Shown one piece after another: positions 9,248 to 16,413 of a stretch of DNA of 29,346 nt (the stretch's first letter is position 1; each line of letters opens with the position of its first letter). The DNA comes from DASUFP01 sp036274495 (lineage in GTDB: Bacteria; Bacteroidota; Bacteroidia; AKYH767-A; OLB10), in assembly GCA_036274495.1 (NCBI GenBank), contig DASUFP010000003.1, forward strand, positions 1-29,346. The letters are read 5' to 3'. The translations under genes were made by a program, and so were the position numbers. The notes beneath the pieces are model-generated. The model saw nothing but the letters and a program-made list of their open reading frames with translations, was not told the origin of the DNA and did not search any database.

Positions 9248-10699
9248 CTAAAACCCAAGAGGTTTTCCGAGGTAAAAGTCGAGCAGCTTAACAGAAAACA
9301 TCATCTGGTATTTTGCCTGGATCAGTTCCGAGTCGGCACGGGCCTTATTATTCCTTGCTATCAGGTAATCAACCGAACTAAGCATTCCCAGTTCGTATCT
9401 TTTACCCGCATATGAATACGCTTCGTCGTTAGCGGCAGCGCTTTTTTCAGCAGCTGTATACCTTTTCAGGGCACTCGATGCATCGTTGTGCGCCTGAACA
9501 ATACTTTTATAAAGTCTGTTGCGCGTATCGGTATCCGAATAACGAGAACTTTCCATATTCAGTTTAGCCCTTTGCACATTCATATTCGCCGACCAGTTGT
9601 TGAAAATCGGAATTGATAAACTTAATCCAAATGCATGCGAACGGTTTTGATCCAGCTGATCTAAAAATCCGATTTCAGTAGTATTGTATTGAAATGCAGG
9701 AGCAAGAACAACGTCGCCACCCTGTGTGATTTGTCCGTTCGGATAATACCCGAGACTGATTGGGTTGCCAACAATCTCTTCATTGGCATTACTGAACGAA
9801 CTGCCGTAGTTTCCAAAGAGTGATAATCGGGGATACCTTGTTCCTCGTGCAATTGACAATCCGCTTTCAGCGCTTTTCATCCTGTACTCTCCTGATCGGA
9901 TTTCTGGCAGAATTCCCAGTGCCGAGTTAAATATCTGATCGGGTGTTTGAGCAACAGACGACTGATCCGGCAGCACTGTAGGCGGCGATTCTATATCAAA
10001 TGTTTCGTCGTATTTAAGTTCAAGCAGCTGCGACAGGTCAATGAGTGAAGATTTCAAGGTGTTTTCTGCATTAACCACATTTAACTCTTCGGCTGCAAGC
10101 GTTGCTTCATCGTCGAGCAGGTTACCCTGCGCTACCGATCCGGCATCAACCAATGCCTTGGTTCTGTTACGGGTTTCACGTGCAGCCTCCACACGATCCA
10201 TGGCAAGTTTAAGTGCTTCCTTATTGTACAGCACCTGAAGGTAGTAGGAGGTTACATTTAATGATATATCATTTTGTACTTTCTTAAGATCTTCAACACC
10301 TGCCATGTATTCATACTTCGATTGTTTTAAAGCATGTTGCAGCTGAAGCCCGTTAAACAGTACGAGATTGCCATTGAGGGAGGTGTTTGCCGATTGGATT
10401 TCATTAGTCGTAAATTCGTAAGTTGTAGGATCCAGTGTTCTGCCATAGTTGTAGGCATACGAAGCCGAGGCATTTACATCAGGCAAAAAATTAAGTTTAG
10501 CTTGTTTATAATCGATTGAAGATCTTTCGGAGGTAATGGTCCCCTGCTTGATGGTGATATTGTTTTTGATGGCATAATCAATACACTGCTGGAGGCTCCA
10601 CTTTTGCTGTGCCGAAACCGCAAGGGGAAGTAACAGTGTAAGAAGGGTAACCAAAGAAAGTCTGTACTTGTTCAGAGAAAGCATAAATGTGAAATGCAT
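9248..10699 (-). CDS. TolC-family outer membrane efflux protein
   Basis: An outer-membrane channel subunit, most likely the exit duct for the adaptor encoded next. A signal peptide ends at about residue 30 (LPLAVSAQQ), followed by WSLQQCIDYAIKNN, the usual beginning of mature TolC proteins in Bacteroidota. Two long helical OEP repeats follow, with YYLQVLYNKEAL in the first half and YDLGML-like YELGMLSSVDYLIARN near the C-terminus. It has 483 residues from the first ATG; the ATG five codons later (10684) gives a more normal signal peptide (MLSLNKYRLSLV) and may be the real start. A candidate promoter lies about 55 bases upstream. The channel family is clear; the substrate cannot be told. Confidence 0.9.
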   Translation of the reverse strand: MHFTFMLSLNKYRLSLVTLLTLLLPLAVSAQQKWSLQQCIDYAIKNNITIKQGTITSERSSIDYKQAKLNFLPDVNASASYAYNYGRTLDPTTYEFTTNEIQSANTSLNGNLVLFNGLQLQHALKQSKYEYMAGVEDLKKVQNDISLNVTSYYLQVLYNKEALKLAMDRVEAARETRNRTKALVDAGSVAQGNLLDDEATLAAEELNVVNAENTLKSSLIDLSQLLELKYDETFDIESPPTVLPDQSSVAQTPDQIFNSALGILPEIRSGEYRMKSAESGLSIARGTRYPRLSLFGNYGSSFSNANEEIVGNPISLGYYPNGQITQGGDVVLAPAFQYNTTEIGFLDQLDQNRSHAFGLSLSIPIFNNWSANMNVQRAKLNMESSRYSDTDTRNRLYKSIVQAHNDASSALKRYTAAEKSAAANDEAYSYAGKRYELGMLSSVDYLIARNNKARADSELIQAKYQMMFSVKLLDFYLGKPLGF

Positions 10700-10753
10700 G
10701 GTTCTTTTAATAATGTAAAAGATAAGTATGTGATGTGAACGAATATCTGATTA

Positions 10754-10761
10754 CAAATATA
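10754..10761 (-). promoter_or_regulatory. Candidate -7 element for the tolC-adaptor-tsaB unit
   Basis: The minus strand reads TATATTTG, an exact TAnnTTTG match, 55-70 bases before the two possible starts of the TolC-like gene. No TTG was seen at the expected -33 distance. Confidence 0.35.
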
Positions 10762-10893
10762 ATGGAAATATGACGGGTGCCGCTTCCCCGAACACTGAAA
10801 ACGCATCAGGCCGGTTAAAAAGTCTTTACCTCCAAATTACTTACTCCTATTGAGTTTCAATAAGCCGGAGGCTGATAATGTCGCCTGAAACAG

Positions 10894-10909
10894 CCACATT
10901 TAAATGTGG
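10894..10909. other. Perfect 16-bp palindrome downstream of nfu
   Basis: CCACATTTAAATGTGG is a perfect inverted repeat lying 10 bases past the nfu stop codon, in the gap of 220 bases between nfu and the TolC-like gene. As RNA it would form a 6-bp stem with a TTAA loop. No T-run follows on either strand, so it is not a standard terminator; it could be a protein-binding site or an mRNA 3' end structure. The rest of this gap holds only the tolC promoter candidate. Confidence 0.5.
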
Positions 10910-10919
10910 TCAACAGGGC

Positions 10920-11552
10920 TCATTCTGCCTCGGCAATAACCTCCTGTACTTCGGGGATCATTTTTTTGAGAAGGTTTTCGATGCCTGATTTGAGGGTCAG
11001 GGTAGAAGACGGACACCCGCTGCAGGCCCCTTTAAGAGCAACCGTAACAACACCATTGCTGAAAGACCTGAAATGAATTGCACCGCCATCCTGTTCAACA
11101 GCCGGCTTAACATACTCATCAAGCATGGCAATAATTTGCTGTTCTGTTTCGGTGGGATCAGCAGTTGAATTTCCGGCTTCGGAAGGTGTATTGACGGCCT
11201 TTTGATTATCCAATTCAAACGGATTACGGACAAAGACTTTTTCGCCGCTCATAAGATGTCCCCGGATGTATTCGCGGAGGATGTTCACCACTTCGTACCA
11301 GTCGGTTTCGCTATCTTTTGTTATGGTAATAAAATTTGAGCTTATAAAAACTCCTTTCACTCCGGAAAACGAAAACAGATTCATCGCCAAAGGGCTGGCT
11401 CCGGCCTCTTCAGGTGCATGATATTCCACCACCCCTTCCTGCAAAAGCATCATTGAGCAAACAAATTTCATGGATGCCGGATTGGGAGTTGACTCGGCAT
11501 AGACCGTGACAGGTATTTTTTTTGTTGTGGTTTCGATTGGTTCCATGTTCAT
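10920..11552 (-). CDS. nfu: NifU/Nfu-family iron-sulfur cluster carrier
   Basis: Nfu proteins take an assembled Fe-S cluster from the scaffold and pass it to target enzymes in the cytoplasm. The 210 residues show two domains: an N-terminal Nfu domain (about 14-105, with ESTPNPASMKFVC and an FxSNFITITK-like stretch) and a C-terminal NifU domain (about 140-210) with AVEQDGGAIHF and the cluster-binding C-S-G-C at 177-180. A linker of about 30 polar residues joins them. This two-domain form is the mitochondrial NFU1-like arrangement. The gene starts 15 bases after the stop of the lapA-like gene, so both probably share its promoter. No SUF or ISC genes are in view. Confidence 0.92.
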   Translation of the reverse strand: MNMEPIETTTKKIPVTVYAESTPNPASMKFVCSMMLLQEGVVEYHAPEEAGASPLAMNLFSFSGVKGVFISSNFITITKDSETDWYEVVNILREYIRGHLMSGEKVFVRNPFELDNQKAVNTPSEAGNSTADPTETEQQIIAMLDEYVKPAVEQDGGAIHFRSFSNGVVTVALKGACSGCPSSTLTLKSGIENLLKKMIPEVQEVIAEAE

Positions 11553-11567
11553 TGAACAAACGTTTCT

Positions 11568-11846
11568 CTAAAAAGATTTTATAACAGGTTCTTCGGGTTT
11601 TGATTTCTCAAGTTTACTGATCTGTTTTTTCAACTCGCCGATTGATTTATTTCGTTTCATCATACCCGGAATAAGAAAAAACATGCCGGAAACCATTCCT
11701 ATGATAAGCGTTGTGATTAATACAAGGGCCAGGCTGGCATCAGTAACTTCCCAGACAAAGAATTTTACGTTTACAGGGCTTGCGTTTTGCAAAGCAAAAA
11801 CAATAGCTGCCAAAGCGATAATTAAGGCACTGATAAGTTGTCGCAT
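11568..11846 (-). CDS. LapA/DUF1049-domain membrane protein
   Basis: A 92-residue inner-membrane protein with two hydrophobic helices (about 3-22 and 38-60), the conserved FALQNASPVNVKFF element between them, and a basic, coiled-coil-prone tail (KKQISKLEKSKPEEP). This is the LapA (DUF1049) family; in E. coli LapA works with LapB in controlling lipopolysaccharide synthesis, but many bacterial members are untested, so the name should be taken as family membership only. No LapB-like protein is in the window. It is the first gene of a unit with nfu and is divergent from nadB, with candidate promoters for both in the 79-base gap. Confidence 0.8.
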   Translation of the reverse strand: MRQLISALIIALAAIVFALQNASPVNVKFFVWEVTDASLALVLITTLIIGMVSGMFFLIPGMMKRNKSIGELKKQISKLEKSKPEEPVIKSF

Positions 11847-11867
11847 AGCTACAATTGGTTAAATTTG
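11837..11867 (+). promoter_or_regulatory. Candidate nadB promoter (TTG-N19-TAnnTTTG)
   Basis: TTG at 11838-11840, 19 bases, then TAAATTTG at 11860-11867, which agrees with the Bacteroidota -33/-7 consensus in both sequence and spacing. The -33 part overlaps the first codons of the lapA-like gene. Transcription would begin near 11873, about 50 bases before the nadB ATG. Confidence 0.5.
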
Positions 11868-11883
11868 ATCGCTCTTAATACTG

Positions 11884-11916
11884 CAAAAGTACCCCTTTTC
11901 ACCCAACCTTGCACAA
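11884..11916 (-). promoter_or_regulatory. Candidate promoter for lapA-like/nfu unit
   Basis: On the minus strand TACTTTTG (11891 to 11884) matches TAnnTTTG, with TTG at 11916 to 11914, 22 bases upstream of it. Transcription would start near 11878, some 30 bases before the gene. Its start point nearly coincides with that of the opposing nadB promoter. Confidence 0.4.
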
Positions 11917-11925
11917 TCACGTTTC

Positions 11926-13497
11926 ATGGCCGTAAAACAGGTGGATTTTCTGGTAATCGGATCCGGCATTGCCGGTCTGACGTATGCCCTTAATGCTTCC
12001 GGGCATGGACAGGTGCTGGTTATTACTAAAGGCGATGAAGATGAATCAAATACCAAATATGCGCAGGGTGGCATCGCGGCAGTAACGGGGCCGGCTGATT
12101 CATTCGAACAGCATGTTGAAGATACGCTTATTGCAGGAGACGGCTTGTGTGATGAAGCTGTAGTAAGAATGGTTATTGCTGAAGGACCGGCAAGGATCAG
12201 GGATATTATTTCGTGGGGAACTCGTTTCGACACAAACGCTTCAGGCACCTATGACCTGGCCCGCGAAGGAGGGCATTCGGTATCCAGAATCCTTCACCAT
12301 AAAGACAACACCGGTTTTGAAATGGAACGGAGTCTGCTGGATATGGTTCATGCTACATCCGGCATTGAATTGGTTTCGCATTATTTTGCAATTGACCTTA
12401 TTACAAGACATCACAAGGGAGAAATAGTAAGTAAGGGTGACCATTCAATCACCTGTTATGGTGTTTATGCCTTAAATATAAGGACGGGTGAAATCGATAC
12501 AATACTTGCCAAAACCACCTTGCTTGCAACCGGTGGTGCCGGGAATGTTTATCTCAACACCACCAACCCCAAAATTGCAACCGGCGACGGTATAGCGATG
12601 GTATATCGTGCTAAAGGCGCAATAGCCGGGATGGAGTTTATTCAGTTTCATCCTACAGCGCTCTATCACCCCGGAGAGCGCCCGAGTTTTCTTATTTCAG
12701 AAGCAGTGAGAGGATTTGGCGCTGTTTTAAAAACCGTTGACGGCAGTTCCTTCATGGAACGTTATGACAGCAGAGGCTCTCTTGCACCCCGTGACATTGT
12801 TGCCCGTGCTATCGACAACGAAATGAAAAAGCGAGGCGATGATTATGTCTGGCTCGACTGCCGGGGTTGTGATGCAGAAGGGTTTCTTAAACATTTTCCA
12901 AACATTCATAACAAATGTTTGTCGGTTGGAATTGATTTTCGTTTATCACCCATCCCTGTTGTACCTGCAGCTCATTATACCTGCGGAGGCATTGATGTGG
13001 ATCAAAACGGCTGTACAACCATCAAACATTTATATGCTGCCGGTGAATGTTCTCATACCGGACTTCACGGAGCCAACAGACTAGCTTCCAATTCGCTGCT
13101 GGAAGCAGCCGTTTATGCACACAGGGCCTTCCTCCACAGCACTTCCATTGCTCCCTCCATATCATTTGCCACCGGTATTCCTTCATGGGATGCATCCAAT
13201 ACAAAGGTTCCCGAAGACCGGGCACTCATTACCAATACCATCCATGAAGTACAGCAACTGATGAGTAATTACGGGGGAATTGTTCGAACGGACGTCCGGT
13301 TGCAACGTGCTCTCAACCGGCTGAATATTATTTACAGGGAGACAGAGGATTTGTATAACCGTACTGTAATTTCGGTTTCGCTCATGGAACTTCGCAATCT
13401 TGTTGCAGTGGCCTATCTTATTATTCAGGCAGCATCGGCCCGGCGCGAAAACAGGGGATTACATTTTAATCAGGATCTGATACCGCACACTTCCTGA
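11926..13497 (+). CDS. nadB: L-aspartate oxidase
   Basis: NadB oxidises L-aspartate to iminoaspartate, which NadA turns into quinolinate, the first committed step of NAD synthesis. The protein is 523 residues, a normal length. It shows the FAD-binding GSGIAG at 12-17, the YAQGGIAA element, the substrate-site region HPTALYHPG and ISEAVRGFGAVL, and the long GGIDVD / LYAAGEC / GLHGANRLASNSLLEA stretch that marks the fumarate reductase/NadB flavoprotein family. The C-terminal helical domain (about 435-523) is present. NadA and NadC are not in the window. The start has only about 50 bases of leader after the candidate promoter. The next gene begins 7 bases after its stop, implying cotranscription. 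Confidence 0.95.
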   Translation: MAVKQVDFLVIGSGIAGLTYALNASGHGQVLVITKGDEDESNTKYAQGGIAAVTGPADSFEQHVEDTLIAGDGLCDEAVVRMVIAEGPARIRDIISWGTRFDTNASGTYDLAREGGHSVSRILHHKDNTGFEMERSLLDMVHATSGIELVSHYFAIDLITRHHKGEIVSKGDHSITCYGVYALNIRTGEIDTILAKTTLLATGGAGNVYLNTTNPKIATGDGIAMVYRAKGAIAGMEFIQFHPTALYHPGERPSFLISEAVRGFGAVLKTVDGSSFMERYDSRGSLAPRDIVARAIDNEMKKRGDDYVWLDCRGCDAEGFLKHFPNIHNKCLSVGIDFRLSPIPVVPAAHYTCGGIDVDQNGCTTIKHLYAAGECSHTGLHGANRLASNSLLEAAVYAHRAFLHSTSIAPSISFATGIPSWDASNTKVPEDRALITNTIHEVQQLMSNYGGIVRTDVRLQRALNRLNIIYRETEDLYNRTVISVSLMELRNLVAVAYLIIQAASARRENRGLHFNQDLIPHTS

Positions 13498-13504
13498 GAA
13501 ACAG

Positions 13505-14491
13505 ATGGATAAAGAATTAACGGATGCATTCAAACAGCGTATATTCAACATACGTGATGAAAAGGCATTTAATGCTGTCGCTCTTTCGCTGTTTGATTAT
13601 CAGAAAAACCATGTCGACCCTTATAAAAAATTTATAAATGCTCTTGGGAAAAATGGTTCCGGCATTTCCCATTACACGCAAATCCCTTGTATTCCTGTTA
13701 CATTATTCAGAAATCATATTGTCACCGATGGCACTCCTGTTCCCGAGCTGGTTTTTACAAGCAGTGGTACTACAGCCCGGTCTCCGTCGAAACATTATGT
13801 AAGAGATCCGGAACTGTATAATAAAAGTATTTTGGAAGGTTTTCAAAGGATGTATGGCAATCCCGCGGATTACATTTTTCTTGCGTTGCTTCCCTCTTAT
13901 CTTGAGCGGAGCGGTTCTTCACTTGTTTACATGATGCAGTTGCTGATCAATGAAAGCCGAAACAGCGAAAGCGGTTTTTATTTGAATATGACCAACTCCC
14001 TAAAGCAAATTCTAACCACCCATAAGAATTCCGAAAAAAAAATATTCCTCATTGGCGTTACCTATGCCCTTCTTGATCTGGCTGTTGATTTTGAGTTTGA
14101 TTTATCTGATGCAATCATAATTGAAACCGGGGGAATGAAGGGAACCAGAAAAGAATTGATTCGTGCCGAAGTGCATGAGGTACTTCAAAATGCATTTCAC
14201 ACAAAGGCTATTCACTCAGAATACGGGATGACAGAACTATTGTCACAGGCATGGTCGAAAGGTGGTGGTTTGTTTTCCACCCCGCCCTGGATGCGGGTTC
14301 TCATCAGAGATGTTCACGATCCCTTCGCAACGGCAGAAAAAGGCTTAATTCATGTAATCGATCTCGCTAATATTCACTCCTGTGCTTTTCTGGCTACACA
14401 AGATCTGGGCAGAATTGCAGATGGCAATTTTATTATGTCGGGGCGATCGGATAACAGTGAGCAAAGAGGCTGTAATCTGATGTTGGGATAA
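13505..14491 (+). CDS. LuxE/PaaK-family acyl-protein synthetase-like protein
   Basis: These enzymes activate a carboxylic acid with ATP and pass the acyl group to a protein thiol or to an acceptor. Visible features are the serine/threonine-rich loop FTSSGTTARSPSKH (about 86-99), the ETGGMKGTRKEL element (about 212-223), SEYGMTELLSQAW (about 239-251) and the ending GRSDNSEQRGCNLML. The cysteine six residues from the C-terminus sits where LuxE carries its acyl-accepting cysteine. At 328 residues it is slightly shorter than LuxE and lacks any LuxC (reductase) or LuxD neighbour. It follows nadB by 7 bases, so it is probably cotranscribed with it. Natural substrate unknown; family assignment good. 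Confidence 0.8.
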   Translation: MDKELTDAFKQRIFNIRDEKAFNAVALSLFDYQKNHVDPYKKFINALGKNGSGISHYTQIPCIPVTLFRNHIVTDGTPVPELVFTSSGTTARSPSKHYVRDPELYNKSILEGFQRMYGNPADYIFLALLPSYLERSGSSLVYMMQLLINESRNSESGFYLNMTNSLKQILTTHKNSEKKIFLIGVTYALLDLAVDFEFDLSDAIIIETGGMKGTRKELIRAEVHEVLQNAFHTKAIHSEYGMTELLSQAWSKGGGLFSTPPWMRVLIRDVHDPFATAEKGLIHVIDLANIHSCAFLATQDLGRIADGNFIMSGRSDNSEQRGCNLMLG

Positions 14492-14549
14492 TACAGACAG
14501 GTTTGCATGATATATGTACTTTTACACTTCTGAATTAAACCAATTGATT

Positions 14550-14744
14550 ATGACCAGCCGACGCCGTGCAACAATTATTTTTATTTCAGTGCTGTGTGGC
14601 ACCTTGTTGTCGGCCTGGCTGTTGATGGCAAAAAAGGGGAAATTAGGTGATGGGGATTTTTTTCTGCTTATATCGAATCTCGTCATATCGCTGTTGCTGA
14701 TATTCGGAGTCGGTTACATTCTTATCTGGAGGAAAAAATCATAA
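14550..14744 (+). CDS. Small two-helix membrane protein, function unknown
   Basis: A 64-residue protein from the ATG at 14550, with a basic start (MTSRRRA), a hydrophobic helix at about 8-28, a short loop KKGKLGDGD, a second helix at about 37-58 and a basic end (IWRKKS). An in-frame ATG at 14514 would add 12 polar residues before the positive cluster and looks less likely. I do not recognise the family. It lies 58 bases after the acyl-protein synthetase stop and about 55 before the next gene, on the same strand. A weak near-match to a -7 element (TACTTTTA at 14517-14524) is the only sign of its own promoter. Confidence 0.55.
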   Translation: MTSRRRATIIFISVLCGTLLSAWLLMAKKGKLGDGDFFLLISNLVISLLLIFGVGYILIWRKKS

Positions 14745-14799
14745 CCCCTCCTGTTCCGAATTTTAAAACAATGGCCCTTCTCCGGTTGTTTTGCCTTTT

Positions 14800-15219
14800 A
14801 TGGAATATGCCGGAACAGCCCTTTACTGGTTTACCGATCCCCTTTCAGTTGATTTAGATAAGGTAAGGAGTGTGTTTTCACTCAGGCAAACTTCACTGTT
14901 TGCTGTTTACTGCAGGGGCGTTTCCGATTTGACACCGGTTGATTCAGAAGCTTTGGAGGAGCTTCGTTTTTTACTGAACCAGTTTAATGTCAGCCTCATA
15001 GAAATGCATGACCCTTGTGAACACATTATTCCTTCACTGGCAAGGGTACTGCAGGCGGATCAGGTTGTTTTGGTTGACCCCGAACACTGCAAATGTGAAC
15101 CCTCCCGGCTTGAAGAGGTGCGGTTCCATTTACAAATGCATTCTATCAGCTTTCTTAAGGGATTTGAATCCCGGATAAATGTATCTGATGAGAAATCAGT
15201 GGTGACCAGCCGCTTTTGA
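14800..15219 (+). CDS. Stand-alone photolyase N-terminal-like alpha/beta domain protein (tentative)
   Basis: The 139-residue protein, read from ATG 14800, resembles the N-terminal Rossmann-like domain of photolyases and cryptochromes. LYWFTDPLSVD corresponds to the usual WFRxDLRxxD; LFAVYC matches the second strand; EALEELRFLLNQFNVSLIEM matches the helix and strand where photolyases read as L-x-x-L-x-x-x-G-x-x-L; IIPSLARVLQADQVV matches the VLPELAxxxxAxxV element; and FLKGFESRI resembles the end of the domain. The arginines of the RxDLR motif are absent and the whole FAD-binding helical domain is missing, so it should not repair DNA. Nothing like that domain follows in any frame before the next gene. 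A TTG at 14791 would add three residues. An alternative is another HUP-type alpha/beta fold. Assignment made by eye only. Confidence 0.5.
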   Translation: MEYAGTALYWFTDPLSVDLDKVRSVFSLRQTSLFAVYCRGVSDLTPVDSEALEELRFLLNQFNVSLIEMHDPCEHIIPSLARVLQADQVVLVDPEHCKCEPSRLEEVRFHLQMHSISFLKGFESRINVSDEKSVVTSRF

Positions 15220-15230
15220 TGACTGTCTGA

Positions 15231-15258
15231 AAGGTCCCTCCGTTAGGGAAATAACCTT
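15231..15258 (+). other. Bulged hairpin after the photolyase-like gene
   Basis: AAGG and TCCCT (15231-15239) pair with AGGGA and CCTT (15245-15258), with a five-base loop and a five-base bulge. It begins 12 bases after the stop codon. There is no strong T-run behind it, so it may be a weak terminator or an RNA 3' end structure. The remaining gap up to the sigma factor gene is AT-rich. Confidence 0.3.
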
Positions 15259-15347
15259 AGCATTAAATTGATTTTAGGTCATATAGCATTCATTATCACG
15301 GTTATGTCATTTTATTTAGAATTCATCTAAACTTCAGGAAATCTTAA

Positions 15348-15355
15348 TAATTTTG
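15348..15355 (+). promoter_or_regulatory. Candidate -7 element for the ECF sigma factor gene
   Basis: TAATTTTG matches TAnnTTTG, which would give a leader of close to 90 bases before the ATG at 15450. No -33 TTG is seen at the usual spacing. The gap of 230 bases is the largest in the window and has room for regulation. Confidence 0.3.
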
Positions 15356-15449
15356 TCAATGTTAAAAACGTTATATCATCAACAACGACTAAACAATCAG
15401 CGAATTTGAATTAAATTGTTTACCCTTTTTACTTTAAAAATTAAACAAA

Positions 15450-15971
15450 ATGACACAAGTAGAATTTGATCACAGGGTAAAAGATCAGTACAAACCACTC
15501 AGAAACTTTGCATTAAAACTTACCCGTAATCTGGAAGATGCAATAGACTTGACACAGGAAACCATGCTGAGGGCCTTTTCCAACAGGGAGAAATTCAGGG
15601 AAGGAACCAACCTCAAGGCCTGGTTATATACCATCATGAAGAACATTTTTATTAATAATTACCGGAGAATCAGTTCGAGTCAAATCACAAGCGATGATAC
15701 TGATAACCAGTACTTTATTAATAATTATGCCGGGAAAACAGGAAGTCTCGGTGAGGGCAGGCTCATTTTACAGGATATCCAGCGGGCAATTGCGTCCCTG
15801 TCCAACAATTTGAGAATCCCATTTATGATGGCTTTTCAGGGGTATAAGTATGAGGAAATTGCAAATGAGATGCATGTACCTCTGGGAACCGTAAAAATCA
15901 GAATTCACAATGCCCGCAAACGGCTAAAACTAAAGTTGCGCGATTATGATCCTGCTCTTCATCACAGATAA
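15450..15971 (+). CDS. ECF-family RNA polymerase sigma factor
   Basis: A 173-residue sigma70-family protein of the extracytoplasmic-function type that would direct RNA polymerase to a special promoter set. Region 2 spans about 20-75 (DAIDLTQETMLRAF, KAWLYTIMKNIFINNYRR) and region 4 about 107-163 (ASLSNNLRIPFMMAFQGYKYEEIA, PLGTVKIRIHNARKRL) with a recognisable helix-turn-helix. No region 3 and no anti-sigma gene lies on either side, unlike the FecI/FecR type, so control is probably transcriptional or through an unlinked partner. A strong intrinsic terminator follows about 45 bases after the stop, so this gene forms its own unit. Confidence 0.92.
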   Translation: MTQVEFDHRVKDQYKPLRNFALKLTRNLEDAIDLTQETMLRAFSNREKFREGTNLKAWLYTIMKNIFINNYRRISSSQITSDDTDNQYFINNYAGKTGSLGEGRLILQDIQRAIASLSNNLRIPFMMAFQGYKYEEIANEMHVPLGTVKIRIHNARKRLKLKLRDYDPALHHR

Positions 15972-16013
15972 GATGCTCCTGTCAAATTAAATGATCTGTG
16001 TGAGCTGCTGACA

Positions 16014-16055
16014 CCGCCCCGTTTTGACCCAATCAAAACGGGGCGGCTTTGTTTT
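16014..16055 (+). terminator. Strong intrinsic terminator after the sigma factor gene
   Basis: A perfect 14-bp stem (CCGCCCCGTTTTGA with TCAAAACGGGGCGG), a five-base loop at 16028-16032, and a T-rich tail (CTTTGTTTT). The complementary strand lacks an equally good T-run, so it works mainly in the plus direction. Confidence 0.9.
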
Positions 16056-16096
16056 GATGAAATCCCTACTTTTATAATTACAAAATACAGAGCGCA

Positions 16097-16339
16097 ATGG
16101 CATGGACCGAAGATTCAGGTAAGCTGGTTAAAACATTTGTTTTCAGAAATTTTATTGAAGCGTTTGCATTCATGACAAAAGTCGCGTTGATTGCCGAGAA
16201 GATGGATCATCATCCGGAGTGGACAAATGTTTACAATAAAGTCTCCATAGCATTATCAACACACGAAGCCGGAAATACCGTTACAGAAAAGGATAAGGCT
16301 CTATCTGCCGCTATCGATAAATTGTACGGCCATTCGTAA
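16097..16339 (+). CDS. Pterin-4a-carbinolamine dehydratase (4a-hydroxytetrahydrobiopterin dehydratase)
   Basis: The enzyme dehydrates the 4a-hydroxypterin formed by aromatic amino acid hydroxylases, restoring the cofactor. The 80-residue protein contains the family core: FMTKVALIAEKMDHHPEW with the catalytic histidine pair and conserved proline, then VYNKVSIALSTHEAGNTVT. It is on the short side (many members are about 95-110) because the N-terminal strand is reduced. No phenylalanine hydroxylase is in the window, and in many bacteria this protein is found without one. It sits between two terminators, so it is monocistronic; a weak TACTTTTA about 25 bases upstream is the only promoter-like sign. 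Confidence 0.9.
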   Translation: MAWTEDSGKLVKTFVFRNFIEAFAFMTKVALIAEKMDHHPEWTNVYNKVSIALSTHEAGNTVTEKDKALSAAIDKLYGHS

Positions 16340-16362
16340 TCACCTTAGTTTATAGAAAATAA

Positions 16363-16392
16363 AAAGCCCCGGTGTTTGAATTCCGGGGCTTT
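16363..16392. terminator. Bidirectional terminator between convergent genes
   Basis: AAAGCCCCGG pairs with CCGGGGCTTT around a ten-base loop. A-runs and T-runs flank both sides, so it can end transcription of the dehydratase (plus strand) and of the T9SS protein gene (minus strand), whose stops lie at 16339 and 16414. Confidence 0.85.
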
Positions 16393-16413
16393 ACTATTGT
16401 TACTGGTTGTTGA

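Noticed and set aside
11859..12248. Open frame of 129 codons antisense to the nadB 5' end
   Set aside because: Fully overlaps a firm gene and shows no domain.
14791..14799. TTG start three codons before the photolyase-like gene's ATG, and an ATG at 14771
   Set aside because: The ATG at 14800 fits the domain start; the ATG at 14771 is in another frame that soon stops.
15220..15449. Possible frameshifted remains of a photolyase FAD domain after the stop at 15219
   Set aside because: The gap is only 230 bases, AT-rich, and no frame shows the tryptophan-rich FAD-domain motifs.
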